Source of the DNA: Eupeodes corollae
Taxonomy: Eukaryota; Arthropoda; Insecta; Diptera; Syrphidae
DNA length: 64,000 nt
Direction of reading: 5' to 3'
Assembly: GCF_945859685.1 (NCBI RefSeq)
Contig: NC_079148.1
Location: 23,013,946-23,077,945, forward strand
Shown: one piece after another, positions 10,019 to 20,239 of the stretch
Layout: the number at the start of each line of letters is the position of its first letter
Numbering within the stretch: position 1 is the first letter of the stretch
The notes under the pieces: model-generated
The model's database searches: none
What the model saw: only the letters and a program-made list of their open reading frames with translations
What the model was told of the DNA's origin: nothing
Made by a program: the position numbers and the translations under genes

Positions 10019-10285
10019 TGTAGTATAAAATTAAGGCAACTATCATTAATAATGTGTAATTCCCCTTATGTTTAGGTTTCAGAGTTTCGTAGCTAGATGT
10101 CGCACGCTGAGCGCGAAACTCTGAAACCTGAGACATAGAAGCGAGACAAAAGGTTGTTTGGCTCGCTCTCATAAAAATTTGTATTCTAACGTCTATTCTA
10201 TTCAACGGACGCGCCCAAGCCAGTCGAATTAGATTTGTAGTCTTTAAATAAGAGTTATATTTTAATAAAGAAATTATATACCACA
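10019..10285 (+). repeat. 3' LTR of Ty3/gypsy copy 2
   Basis: 267 bp, apparently identical to 5061-5327, including the hairpin. It is followed by the AATG target duplication. Confidence 0.93.
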
Positions 10286-10569
10286 AATGTGTTCCTATTT
10301 TCTTAAATAGCTTTTTATTAAGCCTTCAGTAAATTGATTTTAAGATCTTCATAACTAATGATACTTTGATATACAAATTAAGAAACATTAACAAAATATT
10401 CGCACTACTAGATAAATTATATTGTTAAATTTTAAATTCGTTGTCTTATACAAGTACTACCAAATATTAAGTTTTGTTCCTATTATTTTGGGCATTGTTG
10501 TATGTTGATATAATTATTAAAAAAAACAGACGTCTTTTATTTGAAATATTTATATTTTTCCTTTATCAG

Positions 10570-10702
10570 CCTGGTCCGTCATATGAAAAGATATCACCAA
10601 ATTGTAATGACCAAAGAAGATGTCGAGGAAAACCGCCTAAGAAACATGAAAAATTTCTATCGAAAGCCCAAAGTCAAAGCTGAATCCAATTTAGAAATTT
10701 AA
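10570..10702 (+). CDS. Orphan terminal exon of a ZAD/C2H2-type gene (partial)
   Basis: Acceptor AG at 10568-10569, then one leftover base and 43 codons to TAA. The start reads L-V-R-H-M-K-R-Y-H, the helix end and H-x4-H half of a C2H2 finger, followed by a short acidic/basic tail (TKEDVEENR...). Phase and layout match the last exons of the zinc-finger genes at 27229 and 50613, which also start with one base plus a half finger. A run of AATAAA lies at 10730-10739. The upstream exon with the C-x2-C half is not between 10286 and 10569. It must lie beyond the retrotransposons, left of the window, or be lost. Identity rests on layout and a 9-residue half finger. Confidence 0.6.
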
Positions 10703-11090
10703 TTAACTTACTGCTGCTGATGATTTTTAAATAAATAAAATGAACATACAAAAAACAAACAGCTTTACACAATTATATAATTTACTTTTATGTATTTATG
10801 GATCAGTTATTATTTTCAATTACTTTTAAAAAATATATAAAACAAAGCAAATAATTATTCATTAGATACTTAACATTGTATTAAATGTTTTAAAAATTAA
10901 ATGTTGATTAAAAATGGATCTTATGCTAAATCAAATTGAATTGATGTTAAATGAAATAAAGAACCCAGAGTTAATTTGTTAAATACTTTTAATTTAATTT
11001 ACGACGAGACGGGTAAAGTCTTAATTTTGATAGATTTATCTTATCTCAATAAAACAAGCATTCCATACAGTCGCATTGATAGAAAATATC
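10703..11090. other. Gene-free AT-rich stretch after the orphan exon
   Basis: Holds the AATAAA motifs at 10730-10739 and long A/T runs. I see no other feature up to the TA that borders the Tc1 element. Confidence 0.6.
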
Positions 11091-11314
11091 TACAGTGTCG
11101 GACAAAACTGAAGCACGAAATCATTTTATTTTGAAAAAAGTCACATAAAACTACAAATTAAGATACATTTTTTTTTATTTATTTTAAATAATATTATTAT
11201 TGTCTTAAATTAACAGTATTTAGATTTGCTATAATTATTTACATATTTAAAATATATATTTAAAATATTTAAAATTCTTATGAAAAACGATTGGACAAAA
11301 CTAAAGCACATTTC

Positions 11315-12355
11315 TCAAACACAATCTTTAAAACTATTTAAATTCCAATATTTAGTGACATATCCTTTATATTTTATGATGGCAGCACATCGATGCGCCA
11401 TGGAGTTGATAAGGTTTTCTATGTACTGGCCGGGGATATTATCCCAAGCACTTTAAGCCTGTTGAAAAGGTGAGTATTGGTTTTTGCAATTAGAGCGATC
11501 AATCCTCTAATCTACAGGGGAACCCAATAGATTCTCTATAGGGTTTAGATCAGGGGATTTTGCTGGCCATTGCATTACTTTAACATTATTTTGATTTAAC
11601 CAATCCTTCACAACTTTAGCAGTATGTTTAGGATCGTTCTCATGTTGAAATATCCATCTCAATGGCATGTTTTCTTCTGTATAAGGATACATGACATTTT
11701 GAAGGATATCTCTATACATGAAACGATCCATTATACCTCTAATTCTGTGGATCGGTCAGACTCCTTCACTGGAAAAACATCCCCAGACCATAATACTACC
11801 CCCACCGTGTTTTATTGTTCCTTTTAAATAGCGAGGATTTAGATGTTTACCTTCTGGCCTGCGTACTGTATGAAATCCGTCGGATTCTTTCAAATTGAAC
11901 TTCGATTCATCAGAGAAGAGGACCGTCCTCCATTTCGCCGCATTCCAGTTCAAATGTGCTTTTGCAAATTCAAGTCTGGCACGTCTGTTCTTCGCAGAAA
12001 TAAATGTTTTTTTAGCTGTTCGATATGATCGGAGGCCACCATCAACCGCTCTTCTCCGGATAGTCCTGCTTGATATTTTTAAACCCAATTCTTTTTTAAT
12101 GATTTCCGATGATATGAAAGGATCTTTTTTAATAACCCTGACGATTTTTCTGTCTTCGCGATTTTAAGTTTTTCGCGGTCTACCACCACTATGAACAGTT
12201 TGCACTGTACCTCGAGCACGAAAACGAGAAATTACTCGGGAAATCACTGAGTGATTAATACAATATTTTTTGCTTATGAATGTAACTGACTCACGATTAT
12301 TGAAATCAGACACAATATTGTCTTTTGATTCGTCGGAGTACTTATCGCGAGCCAT
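11315..12355 (-). pseudogene. Tc1-like transposase with four in-frame stop codons
   Basis: From ATG (12355) to the final TGA the frame is 347 codons, the usual length for Tc1 transposases, with no frameshift. It starts with a paired-like helix-turn-helix and GRPRKT hook, then the DDE domain: FSDESKFN (first D), QHENDPKHTA (second D) and SPDLNPIEN (E, DD34E spacing). Four stops interrupt it: TAA at 12164-12166, TGA at 11756-11758, TAG at 11507-11509 and TAA at 11453-11455. The C-terminus keeps the family ending (NLINSMAHRC). It cannot make a functional enzyme as it stands. Confidence 0.9.
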
Positions 12356-12501
12356 TTTAAAATCTCGATGCAATGCTTACAACAGATGACGTGGAATGGT
12401 GAACAATTCACTTTTCTTAGTCGCAAACGCAATGGAAAAAAAACAGTTATTTTTGTTGTTCTCATTAAATAACTGTAAAATATAGACCATACAGATGAGT
12501 T

Positions 12502-14390
12502 GAAGCGTTCAAATGAAGAAGGGGGTAAGTGACATTTTTGAATTTTTCTGATTTTTTTCACCAACGAAGAAGGTAAATGAAAACTTAAATTTCTGTGTCA
12601 TTTGCGTCTTTCTACGATCTCTAGTTTCCAATATAGCCTTACAAAAAATGGTGTAAAGGAGGTAAATGCATCACAAAAGTGCAAGATATTAGTAGAAGGA
12701 AATAAAATCACTTAACCCCTTTACGCACTGAAAAATCCAAATTGAAAACATTTTTGTTTGCATGAAGGAGTTAGCTGTGAGTTTGCGCCATCTTTGGATA
12801 AAAGGGGTAAGCACTTAAGCCGCCCAAATAAAACTCCAAGTGAAGTAGAAGCTTTTGTATCTCAGCACATAAGTCAATTCCCAGCTGAAGAATCCCATTA
12901 CTCTCGAAATAAAAACCCGCATAAACTATATCTTTCGCCATTGCTGAATATTTCCAAAATGTATAACCTCTACCTTGAAAAATGCACTCAAGAAGACAAA
13001 ACTGCGGAATTTTTGGTAAACGAGTCTTATTACAGGACCATTTTTAATACGCAATTCAATCTGTCTTTCCGCCTCCCTAGAAGTGATACTTGCAGCACAT
13101 GCGATTCTGGTAAAAGCTCGGCAAAACATCGAATAAGCTATAAGTCAGCATTCGAAAATCAGAAAATTGATCGCGAAAAAGCTCGATCCGATGCAAATGT
13201 TCTTCATATTACTTTCGACCTACAACAAACCATGCCGTTGCCTAAACTCAAAACTTCAAAAGCTTTTTATATGAGACAAATGTGGTTTTATAATTTAGGA
13301 ATACATGTAATTACTTCTGATGCAGAAATGTCTTACATGTTAACCTGGACAGAAGATATAGCAGACCGAGGAAGCACAGAAGTAATGAGTGCACTCTTTA
13401 CATTTTTTCAGCAATGTGAATTTGCGAAGAATAGAAGAGCTTTAATAGCGTGGACTGATTCTTGCCCTGGACAAAACAAAAACTTTTTTTTAATCTGTCT
13501 ATATCAAGTTCTCATTTTACTTGACTTTTTCGATGTCATCGACCATAAGTTTCCGGAAGTTGGTCACACTTACTTGGATAGTGATCGAGATTTTGGAAGA
13601 ATTGAGAAGGAGTTGAGGAAAAACGAAACCATATATACCGCCGAACAATACAGGGAAATCATTAGAAGCGCTGGTAAGAAAAATACTATTGTTGTTAATA
13701 TGGAAAACCATTTCCGCTCGCTAGCTGCTTTGCAGGATAAGCTTAATGTCCGCAACGTAACAAAAAACATTTTGAACGAAAAAATCAACTTTAGGGACAG
13801 TGTCAAATGGATACGTGTTACTAAATACGGCTCATATTCCTACAAAGAATGTTATGATGAAGATGCATCATTCACAGAAGTTTTGATAGCAGAATCAAAA
13901 CAAATTCCAGACATAACCCAAGACTTTTTTCCTAGAGAAAAAAAAACCAAAACACTCTCAGTTGAAAAAATTAAAAATTTAAAAGAACAAATGCAGTTTA
14001 TTCCACTTGAGCATCAATGGTTCTATGAAAAAGCACTATCAGAATCTTCAGCCTTAGCAGAAAACAAAAAAAAAAAAAAAAAACAAACAAAAAGAACTAA
14101 AAATGTCACTAAACCCCTTTGTTATTCCTTTGAAATAAATTAAAAAAAAAATGTGTGGAAGAAGAAGTTAACTGCACTTTTTGAGCAATGTTATCAAAAA
14201 AATGTATCTTAAAGCTATTTTTATTGAATGAAGTCCTTATATTTTAAAAGATTGTTATGTGTTTTATTTTTCTTCCTTATTAGAAAGTTTCAGTTGTAAG
14301 CCCAAAAAAAGTTCTAAACAAGAAACTTTGAACTCTTATATCTCAAAACTTCACTAATGTCACTTAAACCCTTCTTCATCTGAACGCTTC
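12502..14390 (+). mobile_element. Sola-like DNA transposon nested in the Tc1 element
   Basis: The ends are inverted repeats of about 35 bp: GAAGCGTTCAAATGAAGAAG at the left and the same with one change at the right, continuing to gtgacatt. Both sides have AGTT (12498-12501, 14391-14394), a 4-bp target duplication that repairs the Tc1 sequence when removed. A 4-bp duplication and a DSC-x-GQNKN-type transposase fit the Sola superfamily as I know it, but the termini begin GAA, so the superfamily is inferred. Confidence 0.75.
12746..14143 (+). CDS. DUF7869-type transposase, N-terminally truncated
   Basis: The frame is open from 12746 to the TAA at 14143 (465 codons) but has no ATG near its start; the first internal Met is in SKMYNLY. 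Recognisable family blocks: RGKHLSRPNKT, then HISQFPAEESHY, then a CSTCD cysteine pair, a TFDLQQT strand with Asp, a second Asp in AWTDSCPGQNKNFF, and DRDFGRIEKELRK. These fit an RNase H-fold transposase with D...D...E/D, although the third residue is uncertain. The family usually has a longer N-terminus before RGKH, so the 5' end seems deleted. It ends in a Lys-rich tract encoded by an 18-A run near 14065. The domain name is from memory. Confidence 0.65.
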   Translation, partial: KHFCLHEGVSCEFAPSLDKRGKHLSRPNKTPSEVEAFVSQHISQFPAEESHYSRNKNPHKLYLSPLLNISKMYNLYLEKCTQEDKTAEFLVNESYYRTIFNTQFNLSFRLPRSDTCSTCDSGKSSAKHRISYKSAFENQKIDREKARSDANVLHITFDLQQTMPLPKLKTSKAFYMRQMWFYNLGIHVITSDAEMSYMLTWTEDIADRGSTEVMSALFTFFQQCEFAKNRRALIAWTDSCPGQNKNFFLICLYQVLILLDFFDVIDHKFPEVGHTYLDSDRDFGRIEKELRKNETIYTAEQYREIIRSAGKKNTIVVNMENHFRSLAALQDKLNVRNVTKNILNEKINFRDSVKWIRVTKYGSYSYKECYDEDASFTEVLIAESKQIPDITQDFFPREKKTKTLSVEKIKNLKEQMQFIPLEHQWFYEKALSESSALAENKKKKKKQTKRTKNVTKPLCYSFEIN

Positions 14391-14638
14391 AGTTATTTTA
14401 AAATAGGGTACATGTGCTTTGGTTTTGTCCAATCGTTTTTCGTAAGAATTCGAAATATTTTGTAATATTTTAAATATGTAAATAATTATAGCAAATTTAA
14501 ATACTGTTAATTTAAGACAATAATATTATTATTTAAAATAAATTTAAAAAAAATTAATTATATATCTTAATTTGTAGTTTTATTTGACTTTTTTTCAAAA
14601 TGAAACGATTTCGTGCTTTAGTTTTGACCGACACTGTA

Positions 14639-16225
14639 TGTTTGGGATATAAGTCTTCTTGCAATAAAACACACATGTAATGTACTTTGATTTGTTTTTT
14701 TAAATCATTTAATAATGACGATTTTAATATATTTATGTATGTAAATGTCAATACAATTATTTTGTATATATTAATTAAAATTAAATTAAATTATTTGCTT
14801 GGATTTAAACTGAAAAAGCATTTATTTTGAGGAATAATGAAACGAATCAATGAAATTATGTTGGGTAAGTAAATAATTATGCATTCTGCATACTAGAAAA
14901 TGCTTAATAAGTGGCGTGTGTTGTAATTTCTTGACATTAATGTATTGGTCTATAGTCTACCGGGGGAAGCACTATTACATGAAAAATGATTTCATTTCAG
15001 CTCTAGAAAGAAACTATTATACATATTTCATAATGTAAGTTCTTTTACAACAGATATTGGAACTCATAATTAAAAAATCCTTGAGTAAAAAATTACACTT
15101 TCTTATTTGTTAGTATCTGACAAATTGTACGAAATGGAATACTTCAACGTTATAAGTTTCAATTGCTTTTCTGTAATTAAGAAAACCATTCGATTTCGAA
15201 GTTTTTTGTGTGAATATCTTAAAGGTAGGTACTCTTTCTTTTACCTTCGAAAAAAGATTAGAAAGTTTTTCATTAGTTTTAAACTACATATCTCACTTTA
15301 AGCCATATTATGAGTTCCATGAGTTAGAATGGAATATAAAAAGCTACACCAGAACGTTATTTAGATACTTATTTTCACTTCGAATTAGAAATAAGTTTAC
15401 CAAGAAATATTTTAGTCTTGCATAAACTTAAGTTTGGAACGCAAAGATAACTTATAAAGAGCAATTTATAAAAAATCAGTCATCTTCGGGTGAAATTCGC
15501 AGGAGGGGAAAAGTAAAGTAAGCATTTTTTTAATTTGTAACTCATAATCAAGCTGACTGTTGCAAAGTAGATACAACAAGACGTAAGAGGCAACATAGGC
15601 TTTAATGTTTTATTAAATATGCCTTCGACAATTAACCTATCAATTTTATTCTAAAGCTTTTCCAAAATCAATGGAATCAAGAATTCTTAAAATTAAATCT
15701 CAAAAAGATTGAAAGATTTTAAAATATACCGAAAATACCCCTGCATTTTTCGATTAATCTGGCATTAAAACGAATCAGTATATTGATCGTCGTGACAGAT
15801 ATTCCAAGGAAGTTTAAAAAGTGGAATTCTTGAAATGCAACGCTTTGTTCCGCTGCCCGTGATTTTAATCCGGGAGGTAATTGTAAAATTAAATTAGCTG
15901 AGTACGTCTTTTCTGACAATGAGCTAATTAACTGAAAATGTCTATGGCTCAGGAGATTGATGGGACTTAAGTGTTGCAGATCTACTGCAAGTATCTTTAT
16001 CAGAAAAAGAATAATCTGTATTACAAAAAAGTAAAAATTAGTAACATAATAAACTAAAGTTACGTTATGTGTGCGAAAACTTACAACTTTACATAATAAT
16101 AAGGATTATAATATAACTCTATAAGTAAAATGCTTTCCAGAGCTGAAAGTGCAGGAGTCAACGACTGCAGCTGTCGTCTATCGTCTTTCGTCTTTCTAGC
16201 TATCCTGGCATCCCGGAAATCGAAA
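14639..16225. other. Gene-free stretch between the Tc1 element and ZC4H2
   Basis: About 1.6 kb of AT-rich DNA. I see only short chance frames and no domain, TIR or convincing exon. It includes the region downstream of the minus-strand ZC4H2 gene; no clear AATAAA for it was found close to the stop. Confidence 0.5.
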
Positions 16226-17086
16226 TTAATTGTTTTTCTTTTTTGGCTTCTTGGGGTTCCGTGAACGGCTTTTCGCCTTACACAATGGACAAATGGGAGC
16301 ATTGCGATGTATTTGCTGATGGCAAGATAAACAAGACTTCATGGGCGGCGGTTGTTGTCTGAGATTCACATTAAAGTCAGAACGAAAGGTGGGATGTCCC
16401 ATACCAATGGATGGACTTTGTTGGAGGCGATTCGAAGGGGGAAATTCGCTTTTATTGAGTCGTGTCACTGAACCCCCAACCGACGATGGCGGAGGCGGTG
16501 CTGGAGGCATAAATGCATGCTGTGGACCCGATGGTGGCAACGATGTAACTGTAGCTTCCGGCAATAAAGGATGCCTGGGATGTGGACGTGCTAGAGACGA
16601 AGCAGATGATGAACTTGCTGCTGCTGCACTTTGGGCTTTTAAAAAGTTGGCCTGAAAGCGATCTTTCGAAATGGGGCTGCCTTCTTCTTCGTGCAAATCT
16701 CTTAGTGGACTCAGACCTAGATAGTCTCTTCGCATGTGATCGATTTGATACTTCATGGCAAGATACTCCTCGTATATTCGATTGGCCATATCCACTGAAC
16801 GTGTCTGATTCTCCTTGGTCTGCTTGATAACGTTCTCCATGTCATTTATGTCCGCATGAATCTGTCGCAGTTCTTCAACATGGCTCATTTTCTCCTCCAG
16901 CAAATGCTCCATCTCTTTGCGATACTCTTCGAGGCATTTTTCTTCGTCGTCACTGATTTTCACTTCTTTTATAATTTTCACTTTGAGCTTTTCCAGCTGA
17001 ACGGTTTTGTCTCGGATATCCTTAACAGCTTCCAGCTTTGCATAGTAGTGTCGTTCGTTGGAAGATGAAATTTCGGTAGTGGCCAT
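16226..17086 (-). CDS. ZC4H2: ZC4H2 orthologue (C4H2 zinc-finger protein)
   Basis: 286 aa in one exon from the first ATG (17086). The N-terminal half is a long coiled coil (about residues 15-125, rich in Glu, Lys and Leu). Then comes a low-complexity part with poly-Ser, poly-Ala and PPAPPPPSS, and the C-terminal signature CLSCHQQIHRNAPICPLC followed by KAKSRSRNPKKPKKK. That block is almost identical to vertebrate ZC4H2 as I know it. In vertebrates ZC4H2 is a nuclear cofactor of the E3 ligase RNF220 in neural development; the fly role is inferred. The Pro/Ser/Ala linker makes it longer than the human protein (about 224 aa). The neighbours are unrelated. Confidence 0.95.
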   Translation of the reverse strand: MATTEISSSNERHYYAKLEAVKDIRDKTVQLEKLKVKIIKEVKISDDEEKCLEEYRKEMEHLLEEKMSHVEELRQIHADINDMENVIKQTKENQTRSVDMANRIYEEYLAMKYQIDHMRRDYLGLSPLRDLHEEEGSPISKDRFQANFLKAQSAAAASSSSASSLARPHPRHPLLPEATVTSLPPSGPQHAFMPPAPPPPSSVGGSVTRLNKSEFPPSNRLQQSPSIGMGHPTFRSDFNVNLRQQPPPMKSCLSCHQQIHRNAPICPLCKAKSRSRNPKKPKKKNN

Positions 17087-20000
17087 TTTTGTTTTTGTTG
17101 ACACAATTGGAGACGTGTGTGGTTGGTTTTGGTGGTGGCTTTTTCTTTGTTTTTGTACAGAAAATCGATCAATTTTCTTTTGGAAATATTTTTATAACAC
17201 TTATAAATAGTTTAATTCATTTTAGAATGTTTGATTGATGTTTGAATTTTGTAGTAACAAAACAATATTAACATTTTTCTCTCTCACTTTAAATTGATGA
17301 AAATAAAAGAGTAAAATGTGCTGGATGCTGGTGCTGTCGTCCGGACTGGAAAATTTTGTTTATGAAGTGTGAGACTGAGTGTGGCTGCGCTGCGTTTGAT
17401 CGGGGTTTGAGAGGATGCGTGTGATTTCGATAAGTGCCGTCGAAAGTAGTAGAACTATTGTGTACTAGTATTTTCTTAGGACAAAACTGACGGGAATTGT
17501 ATGCAACTTATTTTAAATTTTTTATTTATATCGACTTTTTAGCAACTCAAATGTTAGAAATTTTTCACAATAATTAAAAGTATATCGAAGAACGCATTTG
17601 ATTTCATATCTTCAAGGGTGGTAATTTCGGTCGGTGACTCGCTAAAAGTTTGCCTTGTCCGTCTACAAACAAAAATCAACGGAGTTATTGTGAACAAAAT
17701 TTCGGTTGTCTTGTTAGCTTAACATAAGATGACTGAATATTTGTATATAAAACCACAAATACCACATATTGGGTACATTGAACATAAATAAAAACTTATC
17801 GATGCTGAAACTATAGATTTTATATACAAAGATGCCATATTACGTCAGCGTGGATGCTCTTTTTATAGGCAAAATCACAACGATTATTAGAATTCAAGGA
17901 AGAGACTTGGTTTTCATCCTTGAAATCAATAATTTAAATTTGACAGACTGTGTATTGTGATCACTGCATATTTCTGTCACTAGAAAAAAATCACTGGGAA
18001 CTTTTATATGTTATGTGTATAAAATTTAAATTGAAATCAATAGAACGATTCGATTAATTTGTTTATGAAATAGAATCAGCTGTTTAGGAAAGTAAATTTT
18101 AGTGAGGAAAATAGAAAATTGCCTTTAAAAAAGAATCTCTTAGTGATTTCCAACCCAACAACATATAAAATCAAATCTAATCAAAAAGGTAACGTATTAA
18201 AATATAAATTTCAAAATGTTTCTGGATTGATTTCAATCAGAGCTTCAACTGCCCCTTAAGCATGGTACGAAGCTCTAGCTAAAATTTCATATTTTTGTTT
18301 CATAGTGTACATTATTCAGTTGTCAACATTTAGCGGACTAACCATAGAGGAAATATATTATCTAGAGTCCCGACCGGTACCCGTCCTACCTGAAACACCC
18401 TCAAATTTTCTTCGATTTGAACTCTCTCAAATTCGGTATCGATGGATACATGTGAGTGGGTAAAAAAAAAGCAAAATGGGGGATTGGGCTAAAAAAAAAT
18501 AATGGAATTTTTGTGATCTGTCAAAAATTACAATTCCACAACTTCAATTTTGCAAAACAAAACAATTATTGGTTTCGGATTTTAAGAGTAAGTTTTTGTT
18601 AAATGTTTCGATATTTAATATAGTCTAATATTTTTCAGGCCAAAAACCTTCAGAATGAAGGGAGTATATACAAGTTCACTCATTTAATAAAAAGTAAGTC
18701 AAATTGCAGTGAAGAGGTGTACAAATTATCGATTTAATTTATAGTCTGTGTTTTCATTTTAGATGCTGCCAATTACATACCATAATGCAAGAAGCAACTT
18801 CCCTCTATGGGACTGATGTGGGGTCTCCATTGAACATTTCTGATGACAGGACTATCGGCCTGTCATCAGATAATCCAATAGAGACCAACAATCCAAAATC
18901 CAGTCCATGATCCGGTCATCGCAGTTTGGCTTTTTTGAGCGGAGAAAAATCCTGTCATCAAATTTGACGTTTGTGTTGTATTCGGTAGTAGCGTCCGTTT
19001 TCCACAGTCTTTTTGAAATTAAAATTTCATTTCGTTTAAATTGTCGTCGAGTGCATAAAATCATTAACTTAAAGTTACCTTTATTAGGCACAAAACAGCT
19101 TCAAAGCTGTCATGAAGTTTCCTTACTTCGAGAAATTGATTCACCCAAAACCAACAATTTTTAACAACACTAAAGGTAACTAAAAAAAAAGTAAACAACA
19201 GATTAACCGTTTCTAATGTCAAATGTGAGATTTGAAGTTGCTCTTGGACATAATATGCCCAGTAAAAAAAAAACAATGGATTGCGGATGAGATTGCGGAA
19301 GAGAAGCTGGATTGAATTTTACTATTGTGGAGCCTCAGGGTGATAAATTGCTCGGTGTAGGTCGAAGCTAAAATTAACAATGGCCAGGATTGAATCTCCT
19401 CAGAAAATTTGTTTTTAAGAGATAAAAATGACATTTTGAACATAAACTCAAATGCATTAAAACATCTGCTAAAAGAAATTAAAAAACATATTTAAGTAGT
19501 AATTTTTTTTGAATAAAAACAGTCTCAAAACAGACCCTCTTTAAATTGTCTACGGCAACTGCCATGAAATAATATGTATTGATTTATTTTGTGCCGATCT
19601 TCAATAACATATATATGGATGAGTTATTTCTTGCAGAAAGTCTTCGGACATGAAAAGTATTCGTGAGAATACGTCTGAAGAATAATTGTATTTTCTACAA
19701 TTTTTCTTTCAAAAATTAGTTTATATTTTAGATGAAGTTTGGAGAAAAAAACGTAAACTAGATTTAAGCTCTAGATGGATACTTTCCTTTAGGGAATCAC
19801 TTTACTAAAAGTGTCAAAAAGTCATTCATAATCTATCCGTATTACATTTTTCGGATTCTGATTTTCATGATTAATTTTTAACACATGTTTTATTTTGAAA
19901 TTCATTTCAAGAATAAAATTGAACAAAGCAAACCATTGATTTGATTCCGTTACCACATTTGTTTGAAATAGCTGAACTGAAATTGAAGAGCTTATCTCAC

Positions 20001-20239
20001 TACTTTTAGTGAAAGTAGTGAAATCAACCAAACTGATTATTTTCCCGAACACAGCCATCTCGAACTGTCAAATTTGTAAATAAAAATGACAGCAATATTT
20101 ATTTGTTACCTGTGTTTTGTTTACGACATAACTTACTAAAAATTGAAGATTTAAATTCGAAATTACCATTTCTGGTTCAATTTTCTTCTATCAATTAAAA
20201 TTTATCTCATCAATGTTGACTTAAAATAATAACTTCAAC
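17087..20239. other. 3.1-kb gap between divergent ZC4H2 and ZAD gene 1
   Basis: This is the promoter side of both genes. I see no transposon ends. An inverted repeat is at 18839-18870. A short ATG frame of 41 codons (18785-18910), after a plausible acceptor (tttcattttag), looks somewhat coding but matches nothing I know. The stretch 17980-18090 shares words with a dispersed repeat at 40276 and 63060. Confidence 0.4.
18839..18870. repeat. Perfect 12-bp hairpin
   Basis: TCTGATGACAGG and its exact reverse complement are separated by 8 nt. Orientation and function are unknown; it overlaps the 41-codon frame. Confidence 0.6.

Larger units (their letters stand above)
5061..10285 (+). mobile_element. 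Ty3/gypsy LTR retrotransposon, copy 2, complete
   Basis: Complete 5.2-kb element: 5' LTR 5061-5327, primer-binding region, Gag-Pol 5408-9931, 87 bp of non-coding DNA and 3' LTR 10019-10285. Both LTRs run TGTAGTATAA...ATACCACA and I found no difference between them. It is flanked by the 4-bp target duplication AATG (5057-5060 and 10286-10289). Identical LTRs, an intact frame and a perfect duplication point to a very recent insertion that may still be active. I could not see a clear polypurine tract before the 3' LTR; the junction reads ...ggccgagt then TGTAG. Confidence 0.96.
11093..14636 (-). mobile_element. Tc1-like DNA transposon with long IR/DR ends, carrying a nested element
   Basis: Ends read CAGTGTCGG...CCGACACTG with TA on both outer sides (11091-11092, 14637-14638). 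The inverted ends are about 220 bp (11093-11313 and 14412-14636). Each contains the motif acaaaact(g/a)aagcac twice, once at the tip and once at the inner edge, an IR/DR layout known from Minos, Paris and Sleeping Beauty. Without the nested element at 12502-14390 and its duplication, the element is about 1.65 kb, normal for this group. The transposase is on the minus strand. Confidence 0.9.

Noticed and set aside
12164..12564. Extra plus- and minus-strand frames around the Tc1 DNA-binding part
   Set aside because: They are shadows of the stop-interrupted transposase or cross the TIR of the nested element.
19822..20058. 78-codon ATG frame opposite the gene 1 upstream region
   Set aside because: Low complexity, no motif and no splice context. 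Kept as non-coding.
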